Positions 51,497 through 60,540 of a stretch of 64,000 bases of DNA are shown one piece after another. The translations under genes and the position numbers were made by a program. Where the stretch lies: NCBI RefSeq assembly GCF_003590795.1, contig NZ_QYUL01000005.1, forward strand, positions 1-64,000, written 5' to 3'. Position 1 is the first letter of the stretch. Every line of letters begins with the position of its first letter. This DNA comes from Azospirillum cavernae. GTDB lineage: Bacteria > Pseudomonadota > Alphaproteobacteria > Azospirillales > Azospirillaceae. The notes beneath the pieces are model-generated. The model made no database searches. It worked only from the letters and a program-made list of their open reading frames with translations, and was not told where the DNA came from.

Positions 51497-52570
51497 TCAG
51501 TGCGAGAAGGGGTAGAGCTTCCAGTAGGCTTTGATTTGCTTCCAACGGTGGGCCAGCCCGTCCGGCTCGAACACCAGGAACAGAATGATGACGAGACCGA
51601 CCGACATTTCGCGCAGGAAGGCGATGTTGTCCTTCAGGTTCAGCGCGGTGTCGATGGCGGTGCCGCTGACCAGCTTGCTGGCCGCCTGCATCAGTTCGGG
51701 CAGCAGGACCATGAAGGCGGTGCCCATCAGCGTCCCCATGATCGACCCCAGACCGCCGATGATGATCATGCCCAGGAATTGGATCGAAAAGACGATGGTG
51801 AAGCCCTCGACCGACACGAATTGCAGGTAGTGGGCGTAGAGCGCGCCGCCGATCCCGGCGTAGAAGGCGGAGATGCCGAAGGACATCGTCCGGTATTTGG
51901 TCAAATTGATGCCCATGATCTCGGCGGAGAGATAATGGTCGCGCACCGCCACCAGGGCGCGCCCGTCGCGCGTCCGCATCAGGTTGGTGCCGAGAATATA
52001 CATCACCACCATGGCGACCAGCACGACGTAGAAGTAACGCTCGTCGGTGTCGAAAGCGAAGCCGAAGATGGTCAACGGCTCGGCGATGGTGCCGTTGGTG
52101 CCGCCGGTGAACCAGTCGGCGCGGGCAAAGAAGTCTTGCAGGATGTATTGGGCCGCCAAGGTGGCGATGGCCAGATACAGCCCCTTCAACCGCGCGGCGG
52201 GCATGCCGAAGATCAGCCCGACGCCGGTCGTCAACACGCCCGCCAGCGGGATGGCGAGGAAGACCGGAACGCCCCAGCGGTTGTTCAGCCAGGCCGAGGC
52301 GAAGGCGCCGAAGCCGAAGAAGGCGGAATGGCCGATGGAGATCTGGCCGGTGAAGCCGACCAGGATGTTCAGGCCAAGCGCGGCGATGCCGAGATAACCA
52401 ATCTGGATCAGCAGGCTGAGCCAATAGCGGTCCATGAAGGCCGGGCAGGCCAGCAGAAGAACCACGCCAAGGATTGCGAAGTTGCGGCTGGTGACGGTCG
52501 GGAAAATCGTGGTGTCGGTCCCGTAGGACGTCTTGAAATCACCACTGGGAATGATGCTGACGTTCGCCAT
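51497..52570 (-). CDS. livM: branched-chain-type ABC transporter permease (LivM class)
   Basis: A 357-residue permease with about nine transmembrane helices. The HAAT motif GYLGIAALGLNILVGFTGQI runs into SIGHSAFFGFGAFASAWLNN, and the coupling loop is RDHYLSAEIMGINLTKYRTM. It starts seven bases after the livH stop and precedes the binding-protein gene. Confidence 0.94.
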   Translation of the reverse strand: MANVSIIPSGDFKTSYGTDTTIFPTVTSRNFAILGVVLLLACPAFMDRYWLSLLIQIGYLGIAALGLNILVGFTGQISIGHSAFFGFGAFASAWLNNRWGVPVFLAIPLAGVLTTGVGLIFGMPAARLKGLYLAIATLAAQYILQDFFARADWFTGGTNGTIAEPLTIFGFAFDTDERYFYVVLVAMVVMYILGTNLMRTRDGRALVAVRDHYLSAEIMGINLTKYRTMSFGISAFYAGIGGALYAHYLQFVSVEGFTIVFSIQFLGMIIIGGLGSIMGTLMGTAFMVLLPELMQAASKLVSGTAIDTALNLKDNIAFLREMSVGLVIILFLVFEPDGLAHRWKQIKAYWKLYPFSH

Positions 52571-52577
52571 TTTGGCC

Positions 52578-53465
52578 TCACACGCGCTCGATGTCTTTGG
52601 TGCCGAACAGGCCGTACGGCTTCACCATCAGGATGGCGATCAGGACGTAGAAGGGGGCGATTTCATACATGTTCCCCCAGTTCAGCCATTGGCTGTCCAC
52701 ATAGTGCGCCATGTTCTCCAGCACGCCGACGATCAGGCCGCCGATGACCGCGCCGATGATGCTGTCCAGCCCGCCCAGAATGACCGCCGGAAACACCTTG
52801 ATGCCGAAGAAGGAGAGGGCCGACGACACGCCGTTGACCACACCGACGGTCACGCCCGCCACTGCCGACACCATGGCGGAGATCGCCCAGCTCATCGCGA
52901 ACATCTGGCGCACCGAAATGCCGAGCGATTGGGCCACCTGCTGGTCGAAGGCGGTCGCCCGCATCGCCAGACCCAGGCGCGAGTATTTGAAGAACCAGCC
53001 GAAGCCCGCCATGATGAGGATCGATATGCCCAGCGAGACGACGTAGACCGTCTGCACCTGCAAGCCGAAAACGTCGAGCGTCGGGCTGGCGAAGATTTGC
53101 GGGAAGGGCTTGGCGAAGACGCCGAACATCCATTTCATCGCCGCCTGGAAGACGATGGACAGGCCAATCGTCACCATGATGACGGAGATGATCGGCTCGC
53201 CAATCATCGGGCGCAGCACGACGACCTGAAGCACGACGCCGAAGATCAGCATGAAGACCAGCGTGATCGGAAAACCGATCCAGAAGGGCAACTGCCAGGA
53301 GGTCAGCAGCCACCAGCAGGTCCATGCCCCGATCAGCAAAAATTCGCCCTGGGCGAAGTTGACGATGCGGCTGGCCTTGTAGATCAGCACGAACGACATG
53401 GCGACCACGCCGTACAGCGCGCCGACGATCAGGCCGTTGACGAGAAGTTGGAAGAGAAGGGTCAT
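52578..53465 (-). CDS. livH: branched-chain-type ABC transporter permease (LivH class)
   Basis: A 295-residue permease with about eight transmembrane helices. Family stretches are GLIVGALYGVVAMSFVLIYK, ASRIVNFAQGEFLLIGAWTC and the loop AMRATAFDQQVAQSLGISVR. It lies 13 bases after the acyl-CoA ligase stop, in one transcription unit. Confidence 0.94.
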   Translation of the reverse strand: MTLLFQLLVNGLIVGALYGVVAMSFVLIYKASRIVNFAQGEFLLIGAWTCWWLLTSWQLPFWIGFPITLVFMLIFGVVLQVVVLRPMIGEPIISVIMVTIGLSIVFQAAMKWMFGVFAKPFPQIFASPTLDVFGLQVQTVYVVSLGISILIMAGFGWFFKYSRLGLAMRATAFDQQVAQSLGISVRQMFAMSWAISAMVSAVAGVTVGVVNGVSSALSFFGIKVFPAVILGGLDSIIGAVIGGLIVGVLENMAHYVDSQWLNWGNMYEIAPFYVLIAILMVKPYGLFGTKDIERV

Positions 53466-53478
53466 GGCTGGCGTCCCC

Positions 53479-55440
53479 TTAAGCCGCGACCGGCTGGCGC
53501 TTGGCCGCCGTCGGCGCGAGGTCGATGACGGTCAAGGTGGTGCGGATGCGTTGCTTGGTGCCGTCCTGGAAGGAAATCATCGTGTCGACGTCGATTGTCG
53601 GCTGGCCGGCGTAGATCGATTCGATGATCGTGCCGTATTTGTCGGCGATGACGCTGCGGCGCACCTTGCGGGTGCGGGTCAACTCGCCGTCGTCGGCGTC
53701 CAGCTCCTTGTAGAGCAACAGGAACTTGGCGATGCGCTGGGCTTCGGGCAGGGTTTGGTTGACCCGCTCCACCTCCGTGCGCAACAGCTCGTAGACTTCG
53801 GGGCGCGAGGACAGATCGGCGTAGGTGGTGAAGGCGATCCGGTTCTTTTCCGCCCATTTCGACAGGATCGACAGCCGAATGCAGATCATCGCCGACAAAT
53901 AATCGCGCTTGTCGCCCAAAATCACCGCTTCGGCGACATAGGGGCTGAATTTCAGCTTGTTTTCGATGTATTGCGGGCTGAAACGGTCGCCATGCGCCGT
54001 GGTGGCGATGTCCTTGATGCGGTCGATGATGACCAGATGGCCGTTCCTGTTGAAGAACCCGGCGTCGCCCGTGTGCATCCAACCGTCCCGCACGTCGCCC
54101 ATCGTGGCTTTTTCGTTGCGGTAGTAACCGGCGAACATGTTCGGGTGGGTGGTGACGATCTCGCCGACGCCGTTGTGGTCGGGGTCGATCACCTTGACCT
54201 GGATGCCGTCGTCGAACGGCAGGCCGACGGTGTCGAAATCCACGTCGTCGCCGCGATGAACGGTGTAGGCCCCCATCGTTTCGGTCTGGCCGTAGATCTG
54301 ACGCAGCGGCACGCCCAACGCCTGGAAGAATTTGAAGGTGTCCGGCCCCAGGGCGGCGCCGCCGGTGGCCGCCGATTTCAGATTGGTGAAGCCCAGCCGG
54401 TCGCGCAGCGCGCGGAACAGGATCCAGTCGGCCACGGCGGACCGCTTGCCCTGCGCCAGCGCCTCCAGCCCCAGCTTCATGCCCAACTCGAACATCTTTT
54501 GCTTGAAGGGGGAGCTGTCCATCATGCGGGCGCGGACGTCGGCGGCGATGGCCTCCCACAGGCGCGGGGCGAACAGCACGAAGCTCGGCCCGATCTCGCG
54601 GAAGTCGTGCATCATCGTCTCGGCTTCCTCGACGAAGTTCACGCGCATCCGCGACACGATGCCCATGCCGACGGCGTAGACCTGTTCCATGATCCAGGAC
54701 ATCGGCAGGACCGAGACGTATTCGTCCTCCGGCCCCTTGGGATCGACCGACAGATAGCTGGCGACGTGGCGGATCAGGCTGCCCGCCTGCAACATCGCCA
54801 TCTTCGGATTCGACGTGGTGCCCGACGTGGTGCAGAGGATGGCGACGTCGTCGCCCTTGGTCGCCGCGACCATCGCGTCGTACAGCGCGGGCTGTTGGCG
54901 GTGCAGCTCCTCGCCCATCGCCACCAGATCGGCGGCGGGCAGCAGGCGCGGGTCGGTGTATTTGCGCATGCCGCGCGGGTCGGAATAGATGATGTGCTGC
55001 AAGGTCGGCAGGCGGTCGGCCAGAGTCAGCAGCTTGTCGACCTGCTCCTCATCCTCGGCGATCACCACCTTCACGTCGGCGTAGGTGATGAGGTAGGCGA
55101 TTTCCTCGTCCAGCGCGTCGCGGTAGATGCCCAGGCTCAGGCCGCGCAGCGCGTGGGTGGCCACCTCGCCCATCAGCCAATCCGGGCGGTTGTCGCCCAG
55201 CAGGCCGACGACCTCGCCGGGAACCACGCCCAGCTTGGTCATCCCCAGCGCGAAGGCGCGGACGCGGGCGTTCACCTGCTCCCAGGTGAAGGTGCGCCAG
55301 ATGCCGAAATCCTTTTCGCGCAGGGCGATTTCGCCGCCATGCTCGCGGGCGTGCAGGGCCACCAGCTTGACCAGCGTGTCGTTCACGCGCAGATCGGGCA
55401 GGTTCATGCTGGAACCGACGGCGGATGTGTGCCCGGCCAT
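53479..55440 (-). CDS. long-chain-type acyl-CoA synthetase (AMP-forming)
   Basis: A 653-residue adenylate-forming ligase with an intact active site: the P-loop-like motif ILCTTSGTTSNPKMAML (A3), IYGQTETMGAYTVH (A5), GWMHTGDAGFFNRNGHLVII (A7) and DRIKDIATTAHGDRFSPQYI (A8 hinge). It makes acyl-AMP and then acyl-CoA. The gene sits between the two halves of the importer, implying activation of the imported acid on entry. ATG 55440 follows GGAGG by seven bases and overlaps the livG stop (TGATG); a GTG one codon upstream is possible. Confidence 0.93.
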   Translation of the reverse strand: MAGHTSAVGSSMNLPDLRVNDTLVKLVALHAREHGGEIALREKDFGIWRTFTWEQVNARVRAFALGMTKLGVVPGEVVGLLGDNRPDWLMGEVATHALRGLSLGIYRDALDEEIAYLITYADVKVVIAEDEEQVDKLLTLADRLPTLQHIIYSDPRGMRKYTDPRLLPAADLVAMGEELHRQQPALYDAMVAATKGDDVAILCTTSGTTSNPKMAMLQAGSLIRHVASYLSVDPKGPEDEYVSVLPMSWIMEQVYAVGMGIVSRMRVNFVEEAETMMHDFREIGPSFVLFAPRLWEAIAADVRARMMDSSPFKQKMFELGMKLGLEALAQGKRSAVADWILFRALRDRLGFTNLKSAATGGAALGPDTFKFFQALGVPLRQIYGQTETMGAYTVHRGDDVDFDTVGLPFDDGIQVKVIDPDHNGVGEIVTTHPNMFAGYYRNEKATMGDVRDGWMHTGDAGFFNRNGHLVIIDRIKDIATTAHGDRFSPQYIENKLKFSPYVAEAVILGDKRDYLSAMICIRLSILSKWAEKNRIAFTTYADLSSRPEVYELLRTEVERVNQTLPEAQRIAKFLLLYKELDADDGELTRTRKVRRSVIADKYGTIIESIYAGQPTIDVDTMISFQDGTKQRIRTTLTVIDLAPTAAKRQPVAA

Positions 55441-56336
55441 CACGCGACCTCCTTCTGCTGGGCGGTGTGGGCGCTGGGGGCCTCGCCATCCTCGTCGTCC
55501 TCGCCCAGATAGGCGCGGCGGACGCGGGGGTTGGCCAACACCTCTTCGGGCATGCCCTCGGCGATCTTCTTCCCGAATTCCAGCACCATGACCCGGTGCG
55601 AGATGTCCATCACGACGCCCATGTCGTGTTCGATCATCACCACCGTCATGCCGAACTCTTCGTTCAGATCGACGATGTAGCGGGCCATGTCCTCCTTCTC
55701 TTCCAGATTCATGCCGGCCATCGGCTCGTCCAGAAGGATCAGGTCGGGTTTCAGCGCGATGGCGCGGGCCAGCTCCACCCGCTTGCGCAGGCCGTAGGAC
55801 AGGGTTCCGGCGGTGGCCTTGCGGACATGCTGGATTTCCAGGAAATCAATGATTTCCTCCACCTCGCGGCGGTGCGCCAGCTCTTCCTTGCGCGCGCCGG
55901 TCAGCCAATAGAGCGAGCCGGTGAGGAAGTTGTTTTTGAGCAGATGGTGGCGGCCGACCATGATGTTGTCGAGCACGGTCATGTGCCCGAACAGCGCCAG
56001 ATTTTGAAAGGTCCGGCCAATGCCCAGCGCCGCGCGGTGATTCGGCGTCATCGCCGTCACGTCCGCGCCCTTGAAGAAAACCTTGCCGTCGGTCGGCTTG
56101 TAACGGCCCGAGATGCAATTGACCATGGAGGTCTTGCCGGCGCCGTTCGGGCCGATGATGGAAAACAATTCACCCTTGCGGATGCCGAAGCTGACGTCGG
56201 TCAGTGCCTGCACGCCGCCAAAGCGCAGATTGACGCCGCGCGCCTCAAAGATGGTCTCCGCCTGGGAGGACTCAGACCTTTGGGCGGGGGCCGACTGGGC
56301 ATGGCCACGGTGCGATGCGACGGGCGCGCCGGACAT
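55440..56336 (-). CDS. livG: branched-chain-type ABC transporter ATP-binding protein (LivG class)
   Basis: A 298-residue ABC ATPase, first gene of the importer/ligase operon. Walker A GPNGAGKTS, signature LSYGLRKRVELARAI, Walker B LILLDEPMAGM and switch IEHDMGVVM. About 25 residues precede the domain, and the C-terminus is acidic (LGEDDEDGEAPSAHT). Its start lies 62 bases from the first 17-bp palindrome, which probably controls the operon. Confidence 0.93.
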   Translation of the reverse strand: MSGAPVASHRGHAQSAPAQRSESSQAETIFEARGVNLRFGGVQALTDVSFGIRKGELFSIIGPNGAGKTSMVNCISGRYKPTDGKVFFKGADVTAMTPNHRAALGIGRTFQNLALFGHMTVLDNIMVGRHHLLKNNFLTGSLYWLTGARKEELAHRREVEEIIDFLEIQHVRKATAGTLSYGLRKRVELARAIALKPDLILLDEPMAGMNLEEKEDMARYIVDLNEEFGMTVVMIEHDMGVVMDISHRVMVLEFGKKIAEGMPEEVLANPRVRRAYLGEDDEDGEAPSAHTAQQKEVA

Positions 56337-56397
56337 TTCCTCCTCCGTTGCTGTTGGTTCGGCTTTTCGATGGTGCGTCGGCTCTTGCCGGCCGGTT

Positions 56398-56414
56398 GGT
56401 CCATATTGTGGACC
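56398..56414. promoter_or_regulatory. operator palindrome O1 (livG side)
   Basis: GGTCCATATTGTGGACC: six-base arms GGTCCA / TGGACC around a five-base spacer, 62 bases upstream of livG. A second near-identical site lies 117 bases away. Predicted target of the divergent IclR-type fusion protein. Confidence 0.65.
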
Positions 56415-56514
56415 TCATTTGCGGCAACACAGGCACTCTACACGAGGTTTGGTTCTGTTATCAACACTGACATTCCGCCTGCTCGCGTTTTTTGGTCGCG
56501 ACAGGACGTCACAT

Positions 56515-56531
56515 AGTCCATAATGTGGACC
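56515..56531. promoter_or_regulatory. operator palindrome O2 (overlaps regulator start)
   Basis: AGTCCATAATGTGGACC: same arms as O1 with one mismatch. It spans the ATG at 56523, so binding would repress the regulator's own gene. The O1-O2 separation is about eleven helical turns. Confidence 0.65.
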
Positions 56532-58175
56532 ATCATGACGACCAAGACCCAACCCCCTCCCTCCGCCCTGTCCGGCGGCACGCAAAGCCTCGAACGCGCC
56601 ATCGCCCTGCTGCGCGCGGTGGCGGCCTCGGGCGCGGACGGCGCGCGGCTGGCCGATCTGATGACCGGCGTCGGGCTGTCCAAGGCCACCGCGCACCGCC
56701 TGCTGATGGCGTTGAGCCGCGAGGGGTTGATCGAGCAGGACAGCCGCAGCCGTCGCTATCACCTCGGCCCCGATCTGGACGCGCTGGGCCAGTTGGCCGC
56801 CGCCCGCCACCGTCCGCCCGCGCCGCCTGAATCCGTCCTTTCAGAAGCCCCCGTGCGCCCGTCGGCCTTTCTGCGGCCCGAATACCGGGGGGATTCGATC
56901 CCGCTGGCGACCCTGCTGTGCGACCGCCACGTTCACACCGCCGACGGGGCGCGGGCGGCGCTGCTGCACGAAAGCGTGGCCGGGCAAACCACCGAACTCA
57001 GCTTCGCCCGGTTGGCCAGCGATTCGGCGCGCTTCGCCAGCGTGCTCGCCGGGTTGGGCGTGGTGAAGGGCGACCGGGTGGCGGTGCTGCTGCCCAAGGG
57101 GCCGGAGCTGCTGATCGCGGCGCTGGCGATCTGGCGTCTGGGCGGCGTCTACATGCCGCTGTTCGCCACCTACACCGCCTCGGCGGTCGCCTACCGTCTG
57201 GCGGAAAGCGAGGCGCGGGCCATCGTCACCAACGGCTTTCTGCGCCGCAAGCTGCCGCGCGACAACGCCCGCCCGGTGGTGATGGTGGAGGGGGACGAGG
57301 CCATCGGCCCCGACACCACCCTGTTCTGGTCGGCCCTGCACGAGGCCGCGCCGCTGGCCGACGTCGCCCGTTATCGGGAAAGCGACGCGCTGGCCCTGAT
57401 CTACACCTCGGAATCCGAGCCGACGCCGCTGGGCGTGTCGCTGCCGGTCAAGGCGCTGTCGGGGATTGAGCAATACATGCGCATCGGCCTGGATCTGCGC
57501 GACGACGACATCTATTGGAACATGGCCGATCCCGGTTGGGCCTATGGCGCTTATTACGGGCTGGTCGGGCCGCTGCTGCTGGGGCGGACGACGATCTTCT
57601 GCGACGGCCCTTACGACGTGCGGCAGGGTTATCGCATGTTGACCAAATTCGGCGTCACCAATTTGACCGCCGCGCCGTCGCAGATCCGGGCGTGGCACGG
57701 GGCCGATCCCGGCGGCAACCATCAATTCGCCCTGCGCATCCTGTCGGTGGTGGGCGAGCCGCTGCCGCCCGACCTGATCGCCTGGGCCAATCGGACGGTG
57801 CGCGTGCCGCTGCTCGACCAGTATGGCCAGCGGGAAACCGGCATTTTCATCGTCAACCGTTACGATCCCGACGCGACCAGCCAGCCGGGCGATGGTTCGT
57901 TGGGTCGCCCGATGCCGGGCTTTCGCGTGGTCGTGCTTGACCCGGACGGTCGCGAGGCGCCGGTCGGCGGGGCGGGGGAAATCGCCATCGACGTGGAAAA
58001 ATCACCGCTCTTCTGGTTTGAAGCCTACGCCAACGATCCAGAGCGCACCGCCCGGCGGTTCCGCCACGGACGCCGCTATTACCTGACCGGGGATTGGGCG
58101 TTTTTGGACGCCGAGGGCAACATCCATTACCGTGGACGGGCGTCCGACGCGATTCTCATGCAGCAGGGGGAATAG
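56523..58175 (+). CDS. IclR-type HTH fused to a degenerate acyl-CoA-synthetase-like domain (probable ligand-sensing regulator)
   Basis: A 550-residue protein. Residues about 20-90 are an IclR winged HTH (QSLERAIALLRAVAASGADG, VGLSKATAHRLLMALSREGL, SRRYHLGPD). Instead of the IclR effector domain, residues about 110-550 resemble an AMP-forming acyl/acetyl-CoA synthetase: VVKGDRVAVLLPKGPELLIA, YWNMADPGWAYGAYYGLVGP, LLDQYGQRETG, YYLTGDWAFLDAEGNIHYRG. The phosphate-binding A3 motif, normally YTSGTTGxPKG, reads YTSESEPTPLG (294-304). The protein stops just after the A8 hinge (GRASDAILMQQGE), so the C-terminal subdomain with the catalytic Lys is missing. Catalysis is therefore unlikely and ligand sensing plausible. 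It is divergent from the importer/ligase operon, with two shared palindromes. ATG 56535 (MTTKTQ) is an alternative start; neither has a strong ribosome-binding site. Confidence 0.85.
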   Translation: MWTIMTTKTQPPPSALSGGTQSLERAIALLRAVAASGADGARLADLMTGVGLSKATAHRLLMALSREGLIEQDSRSRRYHLGPDLDALGQLAAARHRPPAPPESVLSEAPVRPSAFLRPEYRGDSIPLATLLCDRHVHTADGARAALLHESVAGQTTELSFARLASDSARFASVLAGLGVVKGDRVAVLLPKGPELLIAALAIWRLGGVYMPLFATYTASAVAYRLAESEARAIVTNGFLRRKLPRDNARPVVMVEGDEAIGPDTTLFWSALHEAAPLADVARYRESDALALIYTSESEPTPLGVSLPVKALSGIEQYMRIGLDLRDDDIYWNMADPGWAYGAYYGLVGPLLLGRTTIFCDGPYDVRQGYRMLTKFGVTNLTAAPSQIRAWHGADPGGNHQFALRILSVVGEPLPPDLIAWANRTVRVPLLDQYGQRETGIFIVNRYDPDATSQPGDGSLGRPMPGFRVVVLDPDGREAPVGGAGEIAIDVEKSPLFWFEAYANDPERTARRFRHGRRYYLTGDWAFLDAEGNIHYRGRASDAILMQQGE

Positions 58176-58187
58176 CGCGGCCCAATG

Positions 58188-60398
58188 TCAGTCGGCGCCA
58201 GGATGCGCGTCGGGTTCCTGGAGGTGGCGGTTGGTCGCGGTGACGGCGGCCTCCAGCAAGGGCAGCAAGGCGGCGACCCGTTCGCTGTCCGTGTGCTGAT
58301 CGTTGATGAGCTTGGCGATGGCGGCGACGCGCGGCGTGCCGAAATTGGCCGCCAGCCCGGCCAGCGTGTGGGCCGCTTGCTTCAACGCGCGCGGGTGGTT
58401 GTCTTGCAGCGCCGCCTGGATGGCGAAGACTTCGCGCGACGCGGTTTCTGGCAGAAGCAGCAGCATGCCGTCCAGGCTCTGGCTGCCCAAGGCCAGCCGC
58501 AATTCGGCCTGTTTGACCCGATCCACCAGCGGAAGCCGGGCGAAGGCTTCGCTTTCCGGGGGGGAGCGGCTGGGAACAGGGACGGCGCGCCCGTCGTCCG
58601 GGCGCGCGACAAGGTCAAGGATGACAGCGTTCAAATGGTCCCACTCAATCGGCTTGGTCAGATAAGCGTCGAGACCGGCGGTCATGTGGCCGTCGCGGTG
58701 TTCGGGCAGGGCGTCGGCGGAAATGCCGACGATGGGAATGCGGGAGACGGGGGAGTTCATGCAACGGATCGCTTTTGCGGTGGCGCGCCCGTCCATCACC
58801 GGCATTTCCATGTCCAGCAGCAACAGGTCATAGTCGGACTCTTGCAACGCCTCGACCGCCTCCAGCCCGTTGACCACCGCGTCGATCCGATGGCCCAACC
58901 GCGTCAGCATGGCGGTGATGAGCATGCGGTTGACGTCGTTGTCTTCGGCCAGCAGCAGGCGCAGGGACACCGTCGAAACGCTGGCCGATGGCGTCACGGT
59001 CAGCGTTGATCGCGCGCCCAGTTCGGGCGGCGGCGCGGCTTCGGACGCGCGCGTCAGGAGCGAAAAGCGAAAAATCGCGCCTTCTCCTGGCGCGCTTGAG
59101 AGGGAGATTTCGCCGCCCATCGCCTCGACCAACCGCTTGCAAATGGCCAGCCCCAGGCCGGTCCCGCCATATTTGCGGCTGGTGGACGCGTCCGCCTGGA
59201 CGAAGGCGCCGAACAATCGGCCTTGCTGCTCCGGGGTCATGCCGATTCCGGTGTCGTGGACCTCGAACCGCAGGGTGATCGGCGACGCGGCGCCATCGCC
59301 TTTTGGATCGGAGATTGGCGCGTCGGGCGACCAGACGGTGATCTCGACGCCGCCGCGCTCGGTGAATTTGATGGCGTTCGACACCAGATTGAACAGAATC
59401 TGCCGCAGCCGCGTCGGATCGCCACGGACATGGCGCGGCGTGTCCTCGGCGATGGAGGCCGACAGACTCAACCCCTTGGCGGCGGCGCGCACCAGAAACA
59501 GTTGAACGACGTCGTCGATCAATCGGTGCAGCGAAAAGTCGATCTCCTCCAGCGCCAGTTGCCCGGCCTCGATCTTCGAGAAATCGAGAACGTCGTTCAG
59601 AATGCTCAACAGGGTTTCCGCTGACGAGCGCAAGGTCTTGACGAAGGTCTTTTGCTGGTCGCTGAGCGGGGTTCCCATCAACAGATCGCCCATGCCGATG
59701 ACGGCGGTCATCGGGGTGCGCAACTCGTGGCTCATCATCGCCAGAAAGCGCGATTTGGCGCGGCTGGCGTTTTCGGCGGCGATGCGGGCCTCGTCCGCCT
59801 CTTCCCGCGCCCGGTCCAGATCCTCGGCCAGGGCGAAGGTTTCGGCGGCCAGCTTGGTCAATTGATTCTGAGCGTCGCGCAACTCCCGCTCCGACCGATG
59901 GCTACGGGTGACGTCGGTGCAGGACCCGGCGAACCAGCGCACGCCGCCATCCGGGCCAAAGATCGGACGCAGCGACAGCGCGTTCCAAAAGGGCGCGCCG
60001 TCCTTGCGGTGGTTGAGAATCTCGACCGAGGTCGGACGGGCTTCGGCCATGGCGGCGCGGATTTCGGCGATGGTGGCCGGATCGGTGTCGGGGCCTTGCA
60101 GGAACCGGCAGTTGCGCCCGACCACCTCCCTGGCCTCGTAGCCGGTCATCTCCAAAAAGGCGCGGTTGCAATAGACCAGCGGCATGTCGGGACGGGTTGG
60201 GTCGGCGATCACGATTCCCGCCCCGGTGGCTTCCACCACGGCGATGAGCATGTCGGCGGGCGGCAGGGGCGCGCCATCCTCAATCGTCGGCAGGGGGGGG
60301 AGCGTGGTCACGGCGGGGGAGCGGTCCAAAATGGTGAGCGTGAATCGCAGAATACGGCGTCCCGCCGGTCTTTTCCATCGCCGCCACATCAATTGCAT
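58188..60398 (-). CDS. LOV-domain hybrid histidine kinase (LOV-HisKA-HATPase-REC-HPt)
   Basis: A 736-residue soluble kinase. Residues about 50-165 form a LOV-type PAS with the flavin-adduct motif GRNCRFLQGPDTD (Cys97), NHRKDGAPFWNALSLRPIFG, and the end strand WFAGSCTDVT. The Gln usual in this last strand (VGxQxDVT) is Cys160. Next come a helical linker, HisKA His224 (MMSHELRTPMTAV), HATPase with intact boxes (DTGIGM, GTGLGLAI), REC (LLAEDNDVNRM, LLDMEMPVMDG) and a C-terminal HPt (AAHTLAGLAANFG). It is a predicted blue-light sensor. The start is uncertain: residues 1-30 are Arg/Trp-rich, and GTG 60311 or ATG 60251 could begin the protein. Divergent from a response regulator gene. Confidence 0.88.
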   Translation of the reverse strand: MQLMWRRWKRPAGRRILRFTLTILDRSPAVTTLPPLPTIEDGAPLPPADMLIAVVEATGAGIVIADPTRPDMPLVYCNRAFLEMTGYEAREVVGRNCRFLQGPDTDPATIAEIRAAMAEARPTSVEILNHRKDGAPFWNALSLRPIFGPDGGVRWFAGSCTDVTRSHRSERELRDAQNQLTKLAAETFALAEDLDRAREEADEARIAAENASRAKSRFLAMMSHELRTPMTAVIGMGDLLMGTPLSDQQKTFVKTLRSSAETLLSILNDVLDFSKIEAGQLALEEIDFSLHRLIDDVVQLFLVRAAAKGLSLSASIAEDTPRHVRGDPTRLRQILFNLVSNAIKFTERGGVEITVWSPDAPISDPKGDGAASPITLRFEVHDTGIGMTPEQQGRLFGAFVQADASTSRKYGGTGLGLAICKRLVEAMGGEISLSSAPGEGAIFRFSLLTRASEAAPPPELGARSTLTVTPSASVSTVSLRLLLAEDNDVNRMLITAMLTRLGHRIDAVVNGLEAVEALQESDYDLLLLDMEMPVMDGRATAKAIRCMNSPVSRIPIVGISADALPEHRDGHMTAGLDAYLTKPIEWDHLNAVILDLVARPDDGRAVPVPSRSPPESEAFARLPLVDRVKQAELRLALGSQSLDGMLLLLPETASREVFAIQAALQDNHPRALKQAAHTLAGLAANFGTPRVAAIAKLINDQHTDSERVAALLPLLEAAVTATNRHLQEPDAHPGAD

Positions 60399-60540
60399 CC
60401 GGTTTGGAGCCGGAAAAACGACGAAACATTGCGCCGCGAAAGTTACTTTGTTAACGAATAGTCAATACTGCACCACCGACACTGATTTTAATCAGGATGA
60501 TCAGGTGGCGGACAGAACGCCGCACAAGGGGAGACGCGGG

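Noticed and set aside
53398..55512. 704-codon plus-strand frame opposite the acyl-CoA synthetase
   Set aside because: Shadow of the ligase gene, which has all its motifs on the minus strand.
56523..58175. Frameshifted or decayed acyl-CoA ligase rather than a real fusion
   Set aside because: The HTH and ligase-like parts are in one uninterrupted frame with normal codon use, and no remnant of the missing C-terminus follows. I kept it as an intact gene, though a recent truncation in this strain cannot be excluded without relatives.
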